Assembly: GCF_900111035.1 (NCBI RefSeq)
Contig: NZ_FOFU01000001.1
Span: 1-64,000, forward strand
Direction of reading: 5' to 3'
Source of the DNA: Treponema bryantii
GTDB taxonomy: Bacteria > Spirochaetota > Spirochaetia > Treponematales > Treponemataceae
DNA: 64,000 bases
Under the pieces are notes generated by a model, which was not told where the DNA came from, ran no database searches, and was given only the letters and a program-made list of their open reading frames with translations. This document shows, in pieces, positions 1 through 7,477 of the stretch (its first letter is position 1; each line of letters opens with the position of its first letter). The position numbers and the translations under genes were made by a program.

Positions 1-106
1 GTGACCATAGTGGAGAGGTAATACCCGTTCCCATTCCGAACACGGAAGTCAAGCTCTCTTACGTCGATGATACTGGATTCGTTCCGGGAAAGTAGAAAGT
101 CGCCAG
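1..106 (+). rRNA. rrf: 5S ribosomal RNA (5' end cut by window)
   Basis: The segment contains the conserved 5S core CCCGTTCCCATTCCGAACAC and the loop GGAAGTCAAGC. The first bases GTGAC can pair with GTCGCC near position 100 to close helix I, so only a few 5' bases seem to be missing. A run of nine T follows at 107-115, directly before tRNA-Val. 16S and 23S genes would be expected upstream, outside the window. Confidence 0.93.
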
Positions 107-116
107 TTTTTTTTTC

Positions 117-190
117 GGGCAGTTAGCTCAGCTGGTACGAGCGTCTGGTTTACACCCAGAATGTCGGGAGTTCGATCCTCTCACTGCCCA
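117..190 (+). tRNA. tRNA-Val (anticodon TAC)
   Basis: A complete cloverleaf: acceptor GGGCAGT/ACTGCCC, D stem GCTC/GAGC, anticodon stem TCTGG/CCAGA around the loop TTTACAC (anticodon TAC), T stem GGGAG/CTCTC with loop TTCGATC, discriminator A. CCA is not encoded, so it must be added after transcription. It lies about 10 nt after the 5S gene and is probably co-transcribed with the rRNA operon. Its 3' half recurs twice just downstream (378-405, 585-604). Confidence 0.96.
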
Positions 191-194
191 CTAT

Positions 195-225
195 GAGACA
201 CTCTATTTTAGAGTGTCTTTTTTTT
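195..225 (+). terminator. Rho-independent terminator after tRNA-Val
   Basis: Perfect 9-bp stem GACACTCTA/TAGAGTGTC with a 3-nt loop, followed by eight T. It ends the rRNA-tRNA transcript. A related hairpin with a similar stem (GAGACACTTC) recurs at 409-442, after the first copied tRNA 3' end. Confidence 0.9.
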
Positions 226-250
226 GTCTTATCACTCTTTTTTTTTATTC

Positions 251-276
251 CGGATCTCATTTCTCCCGACATTCTG
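251..276 (-). repeat. Inverted fragment of the tRNA-Val 3' half, copy 1
   Basis: CTCCCGACATTCTG at 263-276 is the exact reverse complement of tRNA-Val bases from the anticodon arm to the T stem (about 156-169). CGGATC just before it matches the start of a longer inverted fragment at 468-489. It faces the direct tRNA fragment at 378-405 across repeat A1. Confidence 0.75.
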
Positions 277-313
277 TCAGAAGTCGCTCACTGCCGTTCG
301 CTACTACCCATAT

Positions 314-372
314 ATCGGATAATCCTAAAAAATTGCGCTGACGCACAATTTTTTTTAACGGATTTCCGATTA
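314..372 (+). repeat. Repeat family A, copy A1 (core hairpin)
   Basis: ATCGGATAATCC at the left and GGATTTCCGATTA at the right form an outer stem around an inner hairpin, AATTGCG...CGCACAATT. The same layout occurs at 525, 3534, 14085 and 27688. In this copy the outer arms read TCGGA and TCCGA, where other copies have TCGA/TCGA, so pairing is kept. No ORF is carried. It resembles a REP-type hairpin repeat. Confidence 0.8.
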
Positions 373-377
373 AAGGG

Positions 378-405
378 TGTCGGAGTTCGATCCTCTCACT
401 GCCCA
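378..405 (+). repeat. tRNA-Val 3'-end fragment, copy 1
   Basis: TGTCGGAGTTCGATCCTCTC and the following ACTGCCCA repeat the variable/T arm and acceptor 3' strand of tRNA-Val (about 162-190) with one G missing. No 5' half is present, so no tRNA can form. A terminator hairpin follows at once, as after the intact tRNA. It could be a duplication remnant or an old tRNA integration scar; no integrase is nearby. Confidence 0.85.
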
Positions 406-408
406 TCT

Positions 409-442
409 AGAGACACTTCGTTTTGAAGTGTCTCTTTTTTTT
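409..442 (+). terminator. Terminator hairpin after tRNA fragment 1
   Basis: Stem AGAGACACTTC/GAAGTGTCTCT with a 5-nt loop and seven following T. It resembles the tRNA-Val terminator at 195-225, so the unit of 3' tRNA end plus terminator appears to have been duplicated. Confidence 0.85.
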
Positions 443-467
443 GCTATGACTTCATTTGGTTTGTCCC

Positions 468-489
468 GGATCGAACTCCCGACATTCTG
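468..489 (-). repeat. Inverted fragment of the tRNA-Val 3' half, copy 2
   Basis: Over its 22 nt this is the exact reverse complement of tRNA-Val from the anticodon arm into the T stem (GGATCGAACT...CATTCTG). Together with repeat A2 and the direct fragment at 585-604 it forms a large imperfect palindrome. Confidence 0.85.
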
Positions 490-524
490 CAGATCTCGTT
501 CGCTCCGCTCACTCGCGCCATTTA

Positions 525-579
525 TTGGAGAATCCTAAAAAATTGCTTTCGCAATTTTTTTTAACGGATTTCCGATTAT
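525..579 (+). repeat. Repeat family A, copy A2 (core hairpin)
   Basis: Outer arms TTGGAGAATCC and GGATTTCCGATTA enclose the inner hairpin AATTGC-TTTC-GCAATT. It shares AATCCTAAAAAATTGC and TTTTAACGGATTTCCGATTA with A1 but has a shorter loop. Confidence 0.8.
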
Positions 580-584
580 AGGCA

Positions 585-604
585 AGTTCGATCCTCTCAC
601 TGCC
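585..604 (+). repeat. tRNA-Val 3'-end fragment, copy 2
   Basis: Twenty bases identical to the T arm and acceptor strand of tRNA-Val (AGTTCGATCC...ACTGCC). It stops one base before the final C of the acceptor. It lies directly after repeat A2, as fragment 1 lies after A1. The bases from 605 to nudC hold no gene; a TATAAT at 652-657 may be part of the nudC promoter. Confidence 0.8.
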
Positions 605-680
605 TTGTACAATAGATATTTTTATGACTTCCCATTTCTATTCAGTTTTTTTATAATTGTAAAAAAGGGGATTTTATTTC

Positions 681-1523
681 ATGATTCAAGATATTGCACC
701 TTCTGTTTTTGATAATCATTTTGAAAATATTTCAGTTAGTGATGATGATATTGTATTTGATTTTTGGGATGATAAGGTTTATGTCTGTTATGATTCGAAA
801 GAACAAAGGCTGATATTACCAACTTTTAAGGATTTTTCTTATCCAAAGCTTGCTGCCACTTATCTTTTTTCAATTGATAATAAAAAATATTTCCTTATTA
901 AAGATGAAATTGTTCCATTTGCTAATCTTCCAAATTATACTTTGTTAACACCTCGACAGTTAAGGGATATGCCGCTTGCTTCTAATGTTGAACTCTTTGC
1001 TGTTTTCTCGGCTTATCATATCTGGAAGTGGTATGATGATAACAAATTTTGCGGACGCTGTGGACATGAACTGAAGCTGGATACAGTAGAACGTGCTCTC
1101 TTCTGTCCAGAATGTCAGACAAAAATCTATCCACGGATTAACCCCGCTGTAATTATTGGAATCATAAATGGAGATAAAATCCTGATTACTAAGTATCGTA
1201 GAGGCTATGCGCATTCAGCTCTTGTTGCTGGCTTTACTGAGTTCGGAGAAACTCTGGAGCAGACTGTTGAGCGCGAGGTCATGGAAGAGGTTGGTCTTAA
1301 AGTAAAAAATATCCGCTATTATAAGTCACAGCCATGGGCACTTGCACAGGACATTCTTGCAGGATTTTTCTGTGAGGTTGATGGCGATGATAAAATCAAA
1401 ATGGATGAGGGTGAACTCAAATATGCTGAGTGGGTTAGTCGCAGTGAGATTGAGCTTCAGCCTTCGAATTATAGTCTGACAAACGAGATGATGAGGATGT
1501 TCCGAGACGGGAAGATTTCCTGA
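681..1523 (+). CDS. nudC: NADH pyrophosphatase NudC (Nudix hydrolase)
   Basis: 280 aa. NudC-type enzymes hydrolyse NAD(H) to NMN(H) and AMP and can remove NAD caps from RNA. A zinc ribbon of two CxxC pairs (FCGRCG, FCPEC) at about residues 123-145 is followed by a complete Nudix box (GFTEFGETLEQ...REVMEEVG) near 185-207 and the family motif SQPWALAQ, close to the NudC signature SQPWPFPxS. The length fits the family. GGGG lies about 12 nt before the ATG. The last 89 bp overlap the convergent AraC-family gene. Identity is well supported; the in vivo substrate was not tested. Confidence 0.9.
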   Translation: MIQDIAPSVFDNHFENISVSDDDIVFDFWDDKVYVCYDSKEQRLILPTFKDFSYPKLAATYLFSIDNKKYFLIKDEIVPFANLPNYTLLTPRQLRDMPLASNVELFAVFSAYHIWKWYDDNKFCGRCGHELKLDTVERALFCPECQTKIYPRINPAVIIGIINGDKILITKYRRGYAHSALVAGFTEFGETLEQTVEREVMEEVGLKVKNIRYYKSQPWALAQDILAGFFCEVDGDDKIKMDEGELKYAEWVSRSEIELQPSNYSLTNEMMRMFRDGKIS

Positions 1524-2409
1524 AATCTCTGGGTGACATCTTATAAAACTTCTTGAAGGTTTCTGCCATATAGCTGGCTCCTGTAAAGCCTGTGATTTCA
1601 GCAATTTCTGCCATACTCATGTCACCAGCCTGTAATAAATCTGCAACCTTTCGGCTTCTGTAATGCATTAGGTATTCAATTGGAGATTTATCTGTAAGTT
1701 TATTGAAAATCTGATTACATAAAGTCTGACTTACGCAGCCAGCCTGTGCAATATCTTTTAGGTTAATCTGTTCGTTAAAATGCTCATCAATATAAATCAT
1801 CATTCCTTTTAATTTTGCATTGTGAGAATCAGCATCTTCTATTCGACCTACGTGCAGACGATAAGCATCTGTAAAACGGTGCATGATTATTTCCCAGAGC
1901 TCGAAAAATCCCTTAGTAATCATAAACTCACTTTTGTTTTCTTCTTCCTTACAGAGATTTTTGAGAAGCTGTTGAATTTCAGGACCATCAAAATCATCAG
2001 CTTTAAAATGTATGAAAGGAACGGAACGATCTGAAATTATTGGCTTTATGGCTTTTGTTTCAACCGCATAAGATGAACAGATAATCCGTGGATTCATAAT
2101 GGCAAGGTAATATCTTGTAACTCGGTTTTCTGTAGCAATAGAGTAGTGGATGGCGTTTGCATTTACAAAAAGTGTATCACCTTTTTTAAGACGAATATTT
2201 ACTCCGTCTACAGAATATTCCATGGAGCCGGAATAAACAGAAACGAATTCAACATCATCATGATAATGAGGAACCCGCTCCCAGGTACAGCCTGGATAAA
2301 CATAACCGTCATGAATGTAGGTTGGAAAAGAATCTATATTATAATTTACAACTTCAGAACCATCGTTGCGCTTCATGATGATTCCACTCTTTGGTTTTTG
2401 TGCTGCCAT
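1435..2409 (-). CDS. AraC-family transcriptional regulator with cupin sensor domain
   Basis: 324 aa. The N-terminal half is cupin-like (GCTWERVPHYHDDVEFV, then a GDTLFVNANAIH segment), typical of sugar-sensing AraC proteins. The C-terminal 100 residues before the tail hold two HTH motifs (LKDIAQAGCVSQTLCNQIF and MSMAEIAEITGFTGASYMAE) and the usual ending SPRDFRK. About 28 further residues, rich in Ser, are encoded antisense to the end of nudC and look like a run-on tail. AGGAAA precedes the ATG. It is divergent from the ABC exporter at 2595, its likeliest target. Ligand unknown. Confidence 0.88.
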   Translation of the reverse strand: MAAQKPKSGIIMKRNDGSEVVNYNIDSFPTYIHDGYVYPGCTWERVPHYHDDVEFVSVYSGSMEYSVDGVNIRLKKGDTLFVNANAIHYSIATENRVTRYYLAIMNPRIICSSYAVETKAIKPIISDRSVPFIHFKADDFDGPEIQQLLKNLCKEEENKSEFMITKGFFELWEIIMHRFTDAYRLHVGRIEDADSHNAKLKGMMIYIDEHFNEQINLKDIAQAGCVSQTLCNQIFNKLTDKSPIEYLMHYRSRKVADLLQAGDMSMAEIAEITGFTGASYMAETFKKFYKMSPRDFRKSSRLGTSSSSRLSDYNSKAEAQSHCD

Positions 2410-2532
2410 AAAACTTTCCTAAAATAATAACAAAATTACATTTAAAGTGTAATATAGTTATAAAAATATGTAAAAATAATAATTATATTACATTTATTTA
2501 CAATAGTATAATTCAACTATCTTGTAAAAGCA

Positions 2533-2579
2533 AGGGAATCTGGAATGGAATTATGGACACCTTCTGTTTCAGATTCCCT
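2533..2579 (+). promoter_or_regulatory. Inverted repeat in the leader of the ABC exporter operon
   Basis: AGGGAATCTG at 2533-2542 and CAGATTCCCT at 2570-2579 are exact inverted copies separated by 27 nt, ending 5 nt before the ribosome-binding site GGAGGG (2585-2590). A TATAAT at 2507-2512 lies upstream, so the repeat would be in the mRNA leader. It may be an operator or a translation-control hairpin; there is no T-run, so not a simple terminator. Confidence 0.5.
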
Positions 2580-2594
2580 GTTATGGAGGGCTTT

Positions 2595-3563
2595 ATGGCT
2601 GAAGAAGAATTTGCAATCAGAATGAACAACGTGACTAAGGAGTTTAAGGTTCTGAATCGGCATGAGGGGTTGAAGGGAAGTATTAAAGATTTATTTTCCC
2701 GCGACTACAAAACTATTACTGCGGTTGATAATATTTCCATCAATATCAGGCCTGGTGAAATTGTAGGCTATCTTGGTCCTAATGGGGCTGGAAAATCCAC
2801 TACAATCAAAATGATGACCGGCGTTCTGGAGCCCACCCGTGGAGAGATTCTTGTAAATCAAACAATTCCATATAAAGACCGCAGCCGCAATGCAGAGAAT
2901 ATCGGTGTTGTATTTGGTCAGAGAAGTCAGCTCTGGTGGTCACTGCCACTTATTGAATCCTTCAAACTGCTTAAGGATATCTATATGATTGATACAGCAG
3001 ATTATAACAGAATGCTTGAACTGTACCGCGAGCTTGCTGATATTGAAACTCTTCTGCACAAGCCTGTTCGCCAGATGTCTCTTGGTCAGCGAACTTTGAG
3101 TGATATTCTTGCGGCCTTTTTGCATAATCCGAAAATCGTATTCCTTGATGAACCTACAATTGGTCTGGACGTTTCGATGAAGGCAAAAATCCGTGAGCTC
3201 ATTAAAGGGCTGAACAAGGAAAAGAATACAACGGTAATTCTTACAACACATGATATGGGGGATGTTGATGCGCTGTGTCAGAGAATTGTAATCATTGATC
3301 ACGGATGCATGATTTACGATAACGACATTGAACACTTGAAGCATTATTTCGGCTCATACAGAACGCTGCGTCTGAATCTTGCGGATACAGGCTGGAAGGA
3401 AATTATTGTTGATGAATGTCAAACTGATGTTATGTCTGTAATTTCAGAATATCAGAGAATGGGCAGCATTAAGGATATCAGCGTAGAGGATATTAGTACT
3501 GAAGAGGTTATTAAGAAAATCTACGATGCTTCAAATCGAAAATCCGTTAAAAAACGAGCCTGA
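2595..3563 (+). CDS. ABC-2 type exporter, ATP-binding protein
   Basis: 322 aa from the ATG at 2595, chosen over an in-frame ATG at 2553 because GGAGGG lies 4 nt before it. Walker A is GPNGAGKST, the signature is the variant MSLGQR, Walker B is IVFLDEPTIGLD, and the H-loop is TTHD. The layout matches the uncharacterised exporter ATPases usually paired with two six-helix permeases (COG4586 type), as here. It would power export of an unknown substrate. The last codons and stop lie inside repeat A3, so the ending ...KKRA is supplied by a repeat. An AraC regulator is divergent upstream. Confidence 0.88.
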   Translation: MAEEEFAIRMNNVTKEFKVLNRHEGLKGSIKDLFSRDYKTITAVDNISINIRPGEIVGYLGPNGAGKSTTIKMMTGVLEPTRGEILVNQTIPYKDRSRNAENIGVVFGQRSQLWWSLPLIESFKLLKDIYMIDTADYNRMLELYRELADIETLLHKPVRQMSLGQRTLSDILAAFLHNPKIVFLDEPTIGLDVSMKAKIRELIKGLNKEKNTTVILTTHDMGDVDALCQRIVIIDHGCMIYDNDIEHLKHYFGSYRTLRLNLADTGWKEIIVDECQTDVMSVISEYQRMGSIKDISVEDISTEEVIKKIYDASNRKSVKKRA

Positions 3564-3625
3564 AAAGGGGCGTTTTAGGATTATCGAAATAATGGCTCAG
3601 AGGCAAGCTATGCTTGCCGACTATT
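3534..3625 (-). repeat. Repeat family A, copy A3 (two hairpins)
   Basis: Core: ATCGAAAATCCGTT...AAAACGAGC / GGGCGTTTTAGGATTATCGA, then AATGGCTCAGAG and a second hairpin GGCAAGC-TAT-GCTTGCC. Orientation is opposite to A1 and A4. It overlaps the last ten codons of the ABC ATPase and fills the gap to the permease, so it lies within the operon transcript. Confidence 0.85.
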
Positions 3626-3646
3626 AATTTATTACGGAGATGTTAT

Positions 3647-4456
3647 ATGAATCTAAAAAAATACTTAGCATTAACCCGCCTTGGCATGATGGAAAAACTC
3701 CATTACCGCCTTGGAACTTTTGTAACACTTTTCGGAAATCTGATTTATCTGGTTCTGATTTATTTTCTCTGGAAGGCAATTTATGCCAGTTCTGGAAGTG
3801 ATGTTGTAAACGGCATGACTCTGAACGACACTCTGGTTTACCTTGTCCTTGCAACAGCTCTGTTCAATTTTCTGGAGGTATTCCTTGTCTGGGATATGAG
3901 CCGTGAAATTCAGTCGGGCTCAATCGTTCTGAAACTGCTTAAGCCAATGTCCTTTCGTAATTATAGTTTCTGGTCATACATCGGAGAGAATATCATGTCT
4001 TTCTTTCTGACTTTTTTGCCCACATTTATCATCATAAATATACTTACTCATGGCAGTATTGCTCTCAGTTTTAATCTGCTTTTCTTTGTGCTTTCAGTCG
4101 TGATGGCTCTGGTAATCAATTTCAGTATAGATATGATCTGCGCGACAATCTGTCTGTATACAGAATCTACCTGGGGTTTGAATATGGTAAAGGAATGTAT
4201 TGTGCTTCTTTTGTCTGGAGCTTCAATTCCTCTTGCTTTCTTTCCAGAGTCGCTTCGAAAGATTGTTCAGTATCTGCCGTTCCGCTGTATTTATGATACT
4301 CCATTGAATGTCCTGCTGCAAAAAAACGGTTATACAATTGGAAACGGTCTGTTATTTTCACTTGTTCTTCAGCTTGCCTGGTGCCTGGCCCTTACAGCTA
4401 TAGGCTGTGCTTTCTGGAGTGTTTCGCTTAAAAAGATTACTGTAAACGGAGGCTAG
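3647..4456 (+). CDS. ABC-2 type exporter, permease subunit 1
   Basis: 269 aa from MNLKKYLAL; CGGAGA about 8 nt upstream supports this start over an in-frame ATG at 3614 inside repeat A3. Six hydrophobic segments fit an ABC-2 permease, with the amphipathic start LTRLGMMEKLHYRLGTF and a conserved-looking DMSREIQSGSIVLKLLKPM between early helices. It lies between its ATPase and a second permease, 3 nt from the latter. It should form half of an inner-membrane exporter. Substrate unknown. Confidence 0.82.
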   Translation: MNLKKYLALTRLGMMEKLHYRLGTFVTLFGNLIYLVLIYFLWKAIYASSGSDVVNGMTLNDTLVYLVLATALFNFLEVFLVWDMSREIQSGSIVLKLLKPMSFRNYSFWSYIGENIMSFFLTFLPTFIIINILTHGSIALSFNLLFFVLSVVMALVINFSIDMICATICLYTESTWGLNMVKECIVLLLSGASIPLAFFPESLRKIVQYLPFRCIYDTPLNVLLQKNGYTIGNGLLFSLVLQLAWCLALTAIGCAFWSVSLKKITVNGG

Positions 4457-4459
4457 AAA

Positions 4460-5281
4460 ATGAGTAATACAGTTGCAACTAAGAGAAGGGGACTTCGCTT
4501 TTATCTTGATATATATAGAAAGATTCTTGTACAGGATTTGAAAAGTAAGATGAGTTATCGTGCAGATTTCATTATTTCGAATATAGGAATGATAGTTTCG
4601 AATCTTGTTGGTTTTGTGACTTTTGGAATTTTGTTCAGAAACTTTCCGTCAATCAATGGCTGGATAATGTACGAAATGCTTTTTCTGTATGGCTTTTCGC
4701 TGATAGCTTTGACCCCAGTTCAGTGCTTTTTTGACAATAACTGGAATCTTCGTTATGCAGTAAAAACCGGAGATTTTATAAAGTACTGTTTCCGCCCAAT
4801 CAACATATTCTTCTATTATATTTCTGAAGTTTTTGATGTTAAGGGACTGGGACAGCTTTGTTTCGGTGTGGGAACTTTAGCCTTTGCCTGGAGTCATTTG
4901 GGAATACCTGTGACCTTTGTGATTCTTGCACAGACTCTGCTTTTTTTGATAGCAGCATCACTTTTTATGATAGCAATTATGAATTTTGCAGCTGCTACCT
5001 GTTTCTGGATTCAGAATTCGGGATATATTATGGTAATCATGTTCCGCTTTAAGGATTTTGCAAAATATCCGGCAAGTATTTTTAATACAGTTTTCAGAAT
5101 TATCTTTACTTTTGTGATTCCGATTGCGTTTATTGCGTATTATCCTTCACTGGTAATTCTGCGTCCTGATAATATTCCGCTGCTTTCGTGGCTTTCACCA
5201 CTCATAGGCCTTCTGTTCTTTTATCTTAGTTACAGATTCTGGCTTTTAGGGGCTAGAAAATATGATGGTACCGGCTCGTGA
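4460..5281 (+). CDS. ABC-2 type exporter, permease subunit 2
   Basis: 273 aa with six hydrophobic segments. It starts with a basic cytosolic tail (MSNTVATKRRGLRFYLDIYRK) and carries LRYAVKTGDFIKYCFRPIN, the same kind of inter-helix motif seen in subunit 1 (the COG3694-like partner of COG4586/4587 systems). It is translated 3 nt after subunit 1. The three genes form one exporter whose cargo cannot be read from sequence. Confidence 0.82.
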   Translation: MSNTVATKRRGLRFYLDIYRKILVQDLKSKMSYRADFIISNIGMIVSNLVGFVTFGILFRNFPSINGWIMYEMLFLYGFSLIALTPVQCFFDNNWNLRYAVKTGDFIKYCFRPINIFFYYISEVFDVKGLGQLCFGVGTLAFAWSHLGIPVTFVILAQTLLFLIAASLFMIAIMNFAAATCFWIQNSGYIMVIMFRFKDFAKYPASIFNTVFRIIFTFVIPIAFIAYYPSLVILRPDNIPLLSWLSPLIGLLFFYLSYRFWLLGARKYDGTGS

Positions 5282-5302
5282 AAATAAAGTGATTTGCAAT
5301 AG

Positions 5303-5333
5303 TAACAAAAATACGTTACTCTTTTGTTATAAT
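5303..5333 (+). promoter_or_regulatory. Promoter with overlapping inverted repeat before the barrel gene
   Basis: TATAAT at 5328-5333 is a good -10 box. TAACAAAA (5303-5310) and TTTTGTTA (5322-5329) are exact inverted copies that reach into it, the position expected of a repressor site. No consensus -35 sits 17 nt upstream; TTGCAA at 5294-5299 is too far. Confidence 0.5.
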
Positions 5334-5367
5334 ATTATGAATCTACTTAAAGAGGAGATGTATTAAA

Positions 5368-6006
5368 ATGAAGAAGATTATTGCTATGGCTTTTACAGCT
5401 GTTTTAATGCTAAGTGCTACTTTTGCTCTTGATTTTGAAGTTGGAGCACGTGGTATTCTTGGTAGAAACTTTGATGGTGGTTCTTTTGCTGATAATTACA
5501 ATGCTGCAAAAGAAGATAAGACTTTCGACTTTGGTTTTGGAGCTTATGCTAACTTTGCATTGTTTGGAGGTCTTGGAATTCAGGCAGAAGCAAATTATGT
5601 AAGAAGTTCGATTACATTTGCAAAAGATGGTACCCAGAATGTTCAGTATAATATGCATATTCTGGATCTTTCTCCAATGGCATGGCTGAATCTTGATTTG
5701 TGGAAATTTACAGTTGGTTTTGGTGTAGGTCCAAATTTTGAAATTCCTTTAGCTTCTTTGGGTGATATTACAAATGCAAAGAAACAGGATTTTACAGTAG
5801 GTCTTATAACTGGAGCTGATTTTAAATTTTATTTTACAGATCATCTTGGCCTTGTTCTTTCTGGACGTTTTGTTTGTGACTTTAAAAAGAAAGATGTTCC
5901 AATTGAAGTAAATGGATATCAGGTAGGAGGAGCTTCTTATCCTACTTATTCTTTTGCCCGCAGAACCCTCTACGGTGGACTTGGACTTGAGTTTAAGTTC
6001 TTCTAA
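5368..6006 (+). CDS. Small outer-membrane beta-barrel protein (putative)
   Basis: 212 aa. A clear signal peptide (MKKIIAMAFTAVLMLSATFA) is followed by alternating aromatic/polar strands typical of an eight-stranded barrel (FGFGAYANFALFGGLGIQAE, KFTVGFGVGPNF, LGLVLSGRFVCDF). It ends on Phe (LEFKFF), as outer-membrane proteins often do for the BAM machinery. AGAGGAG precedes the ATG. It appears monocistronic, with its own promoter and terminator. Role unknown: porin-like, structural or surface antigen. Confidence 0.75.
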   Translation: MKKIIAMAFTAVLMLSATFALDFEVGARGILGRNFDGGSFADNYNAAKEDKTFDFGFGAYANFALFGGLGIQAEANYVRSSITFAKDGTQNVQYNMHILDLSPMAWLNLDLWKFTVGFGVGPNFEIPLASLGDITNAKKQDFTVGLITGADFKFYFTDHLGLVLSGRFVCDFKKKDVPIEVNGYQVGGASYPTYSFARRTLYGGLGLEFKFF

Positions 6007-6031
6007 TAAGGTATAAGATTTACTATTGATT

Positions 6032-6063
6032 AAAAGGTCTTCCCTTCGGGGAAGGCCTTTTTT
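6032..6063 (+). terminator. Rho-independent terminator after the barrel gene
   Basis: Stem of AAAAGGTCTTCCC and GGGAAGGCCTTTTT around a TTCG tetraloop, followed by T. The complementary A-run upstream could let it act in both directions. Confidence 0.9.
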
Positions 6064-6142
6064 ATATGGAATAAGATTTTTCAATGTACTTCCACACAAT
6101 TAAGTAAATCACTATAATCAATCTATTATAAGGAATACAAAT

Positions 6143-7468
6143 ATGATAGTAATGAAATTCGGTGGTTCTTCTGTTGCTAATGCAGAGAGAATCAAGCATG
6201 TTGCTTCTATTATTAAGGCTTATCAGGATAAGAGACCTGCTGTAGTACTTTCAGCTATGGGCGATACTACAGACCATCTTCTGGAAGCTGCAGATAAGGC
6301 TGTGCTCGGAGAGGTTGATGTTGCTGGAGTTGCTAAACTCCATGAGGATACTGCCGCTGAGCTTGGAATTAAAATTGAAACTATTGAAGCTCTTTTGACT
6401 GAGCTTAAACAGCTGCTTACCGGTATTTCAATGCTTAAAGAAATCAGTAAACGTTCACGCGACTATCTTGTTAGCTTTGGCGAGCGTATGTCTGTTCGTA
6501 TGATGGCAGCTTACTTGGAGTCTCAGGGAATTCCAGCCCGCTTCTATGATGCATGGGATATTGGAATTGTTTCTGATTCTAACTATATGTCTGCTGAACT
6601 TCTCGATGAGGTTTGGGAAAATATTCCGGCTCATCTTAATGATTACAAAAACGGCACAGACAATCATATTCCAATCGTAACTGGTTTTATTGCAAAAGAC
6701 GTTAAGGGAAATATTACAACTCTTGGTCGTGGTGGTTCTGATCTTACAGCAACAATGATTGGTGCTGCTATGCGCGCTGAAGAAGTTCAGACATGGAAGG
6801 ATGTTGACGGTATTCTTACTACTGACCCTCGCGTTGTAAAAGAGGCTAAGCCTGTTCCTGAAGTTACTTACGAAGAAGCTCAGGAACTTGCTATGTTCGG
6901 TGCTCAGGTTCTTCATCCTCGTTCTATGCTTCCTGTTCGTAAGACTGGAACTCCGGTTCGTGTTAAGAACTCTTACAATATTACAAGCCCGGGTTCTATT
7001 ATCGTAGAAAAACATTCTGGAAAAGTTCCACCTGTTTGCGCAATTACAACTGTAAAACACATCACTTTGATTGATATTGTTTCTTCACGTATGCTGGGCG
7101 CTGCAGGCTTCCTGGCTCACATCTTCAATAACTTCCTTAAATGGAATATCAGTATTGATGTAATTGCTACTTCTGAAGTTTCTGTTTCTCTTACTGTAAA
7201 TACAAAGGCTGATCTTACAGGTCTTATTTCCGATCTCGAGCAGGCTAGTCAGGTATCTGTTCGTAAGGATAAGGCTATCGTTACTATTATTTGTGACGCA
7301 GCTCATTCTTCTGCTATCCTTGCAAGCGGCTTTGATGCTCTTGCTGAAGAAGGAATCAATGTTCAGATGATTTCTCAGGGTGCAAGCAAAGTTAATATAA
7401 GTATGATTGTAAATGATGACGAAGCAGATAAAACTGTTCAGATTCTTCACAATGCATATTTCAGCTGA
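6143..7468 (+). CDS. lysC: Aspartate kinase
   Basis: 441 aa, monofunctional. It phosphorylates aspartate with ATP, the first step to lysine, diaminopimelate, threonine and methionine. The N-terminus has the kinase motif KFGGSS (residues 5-10); SFGERMS and TLGRGGSD line the substrate site; the C-terminal ~150 residues form two ACT domains for feedback control (ITLIDIVSSRMLGAAGF, QMISQGASKVNISMIV). AAGGAA precedes the ATG. dapB lies 1 kb downstream, with a beta-propeller gene between, supporting a peptidoglycan/lysine role. No lysine riboswitch was recognised upstream. Confidence 0.93.
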   Translation: MIVMKFGGSSVANAERIKHVASIIKAYQDKRPAVVLSAMGDTTDHLLEAADKAVLGEVDVAGVAKLHEDTAAELGIKIETIEALLTELKQLLTGISMLKEISKRSRDYLVSFGERMSVRMMAAYLESQGIPARFYDAWDIGIVSDSNYMSAELLDEVWENIPAHLNDYKNGTDNHIPIVTGFIAKDVKGNITTLGRGGSDLTATMIGAAMRAEEVQTWKDVDGILTTDPRVVKEAKPVPEVTYEEAQELAMFGAQVLHPRSMLPVRKTGTPVRVKNSYNITSPGSIIVEKHSGKVPPVCAITTVKHITLIDIVSSRMLGAAGFLAHIFNNFLKWNISIDVIATSEVSVSLTVNTKADLTGLISDLEQASQVSVRKDKAIVTIICDAAHSSAILASGFDALAEEGINVQMISQGASKVNISMIVNDDEADKTVQILHNAYFS

Positions 7469-7477
7469 TAAGCGGTT

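Noticed and set aside
193-426. 77-codon open frame after tRNA-Val
   Set aside because: It runs through a terminator, repeat A1 and a tRNA fragment, has no ribosome-binding site, and its composition reflects repeats rather than a protein.
251-604. Integration attachment sites of a mobile island
   Set aside because: Copied tRNA 3' ends look like att sites, but only about 200 nt separate them, there is no integrase, and each has an inverted partner that integration would not explain.
5282-6142. Lysine riboswitch before lysC
   Set aside because: The 80 nt between the terminator at 6063 and lysC are too short and lack recognisable L-box stems.
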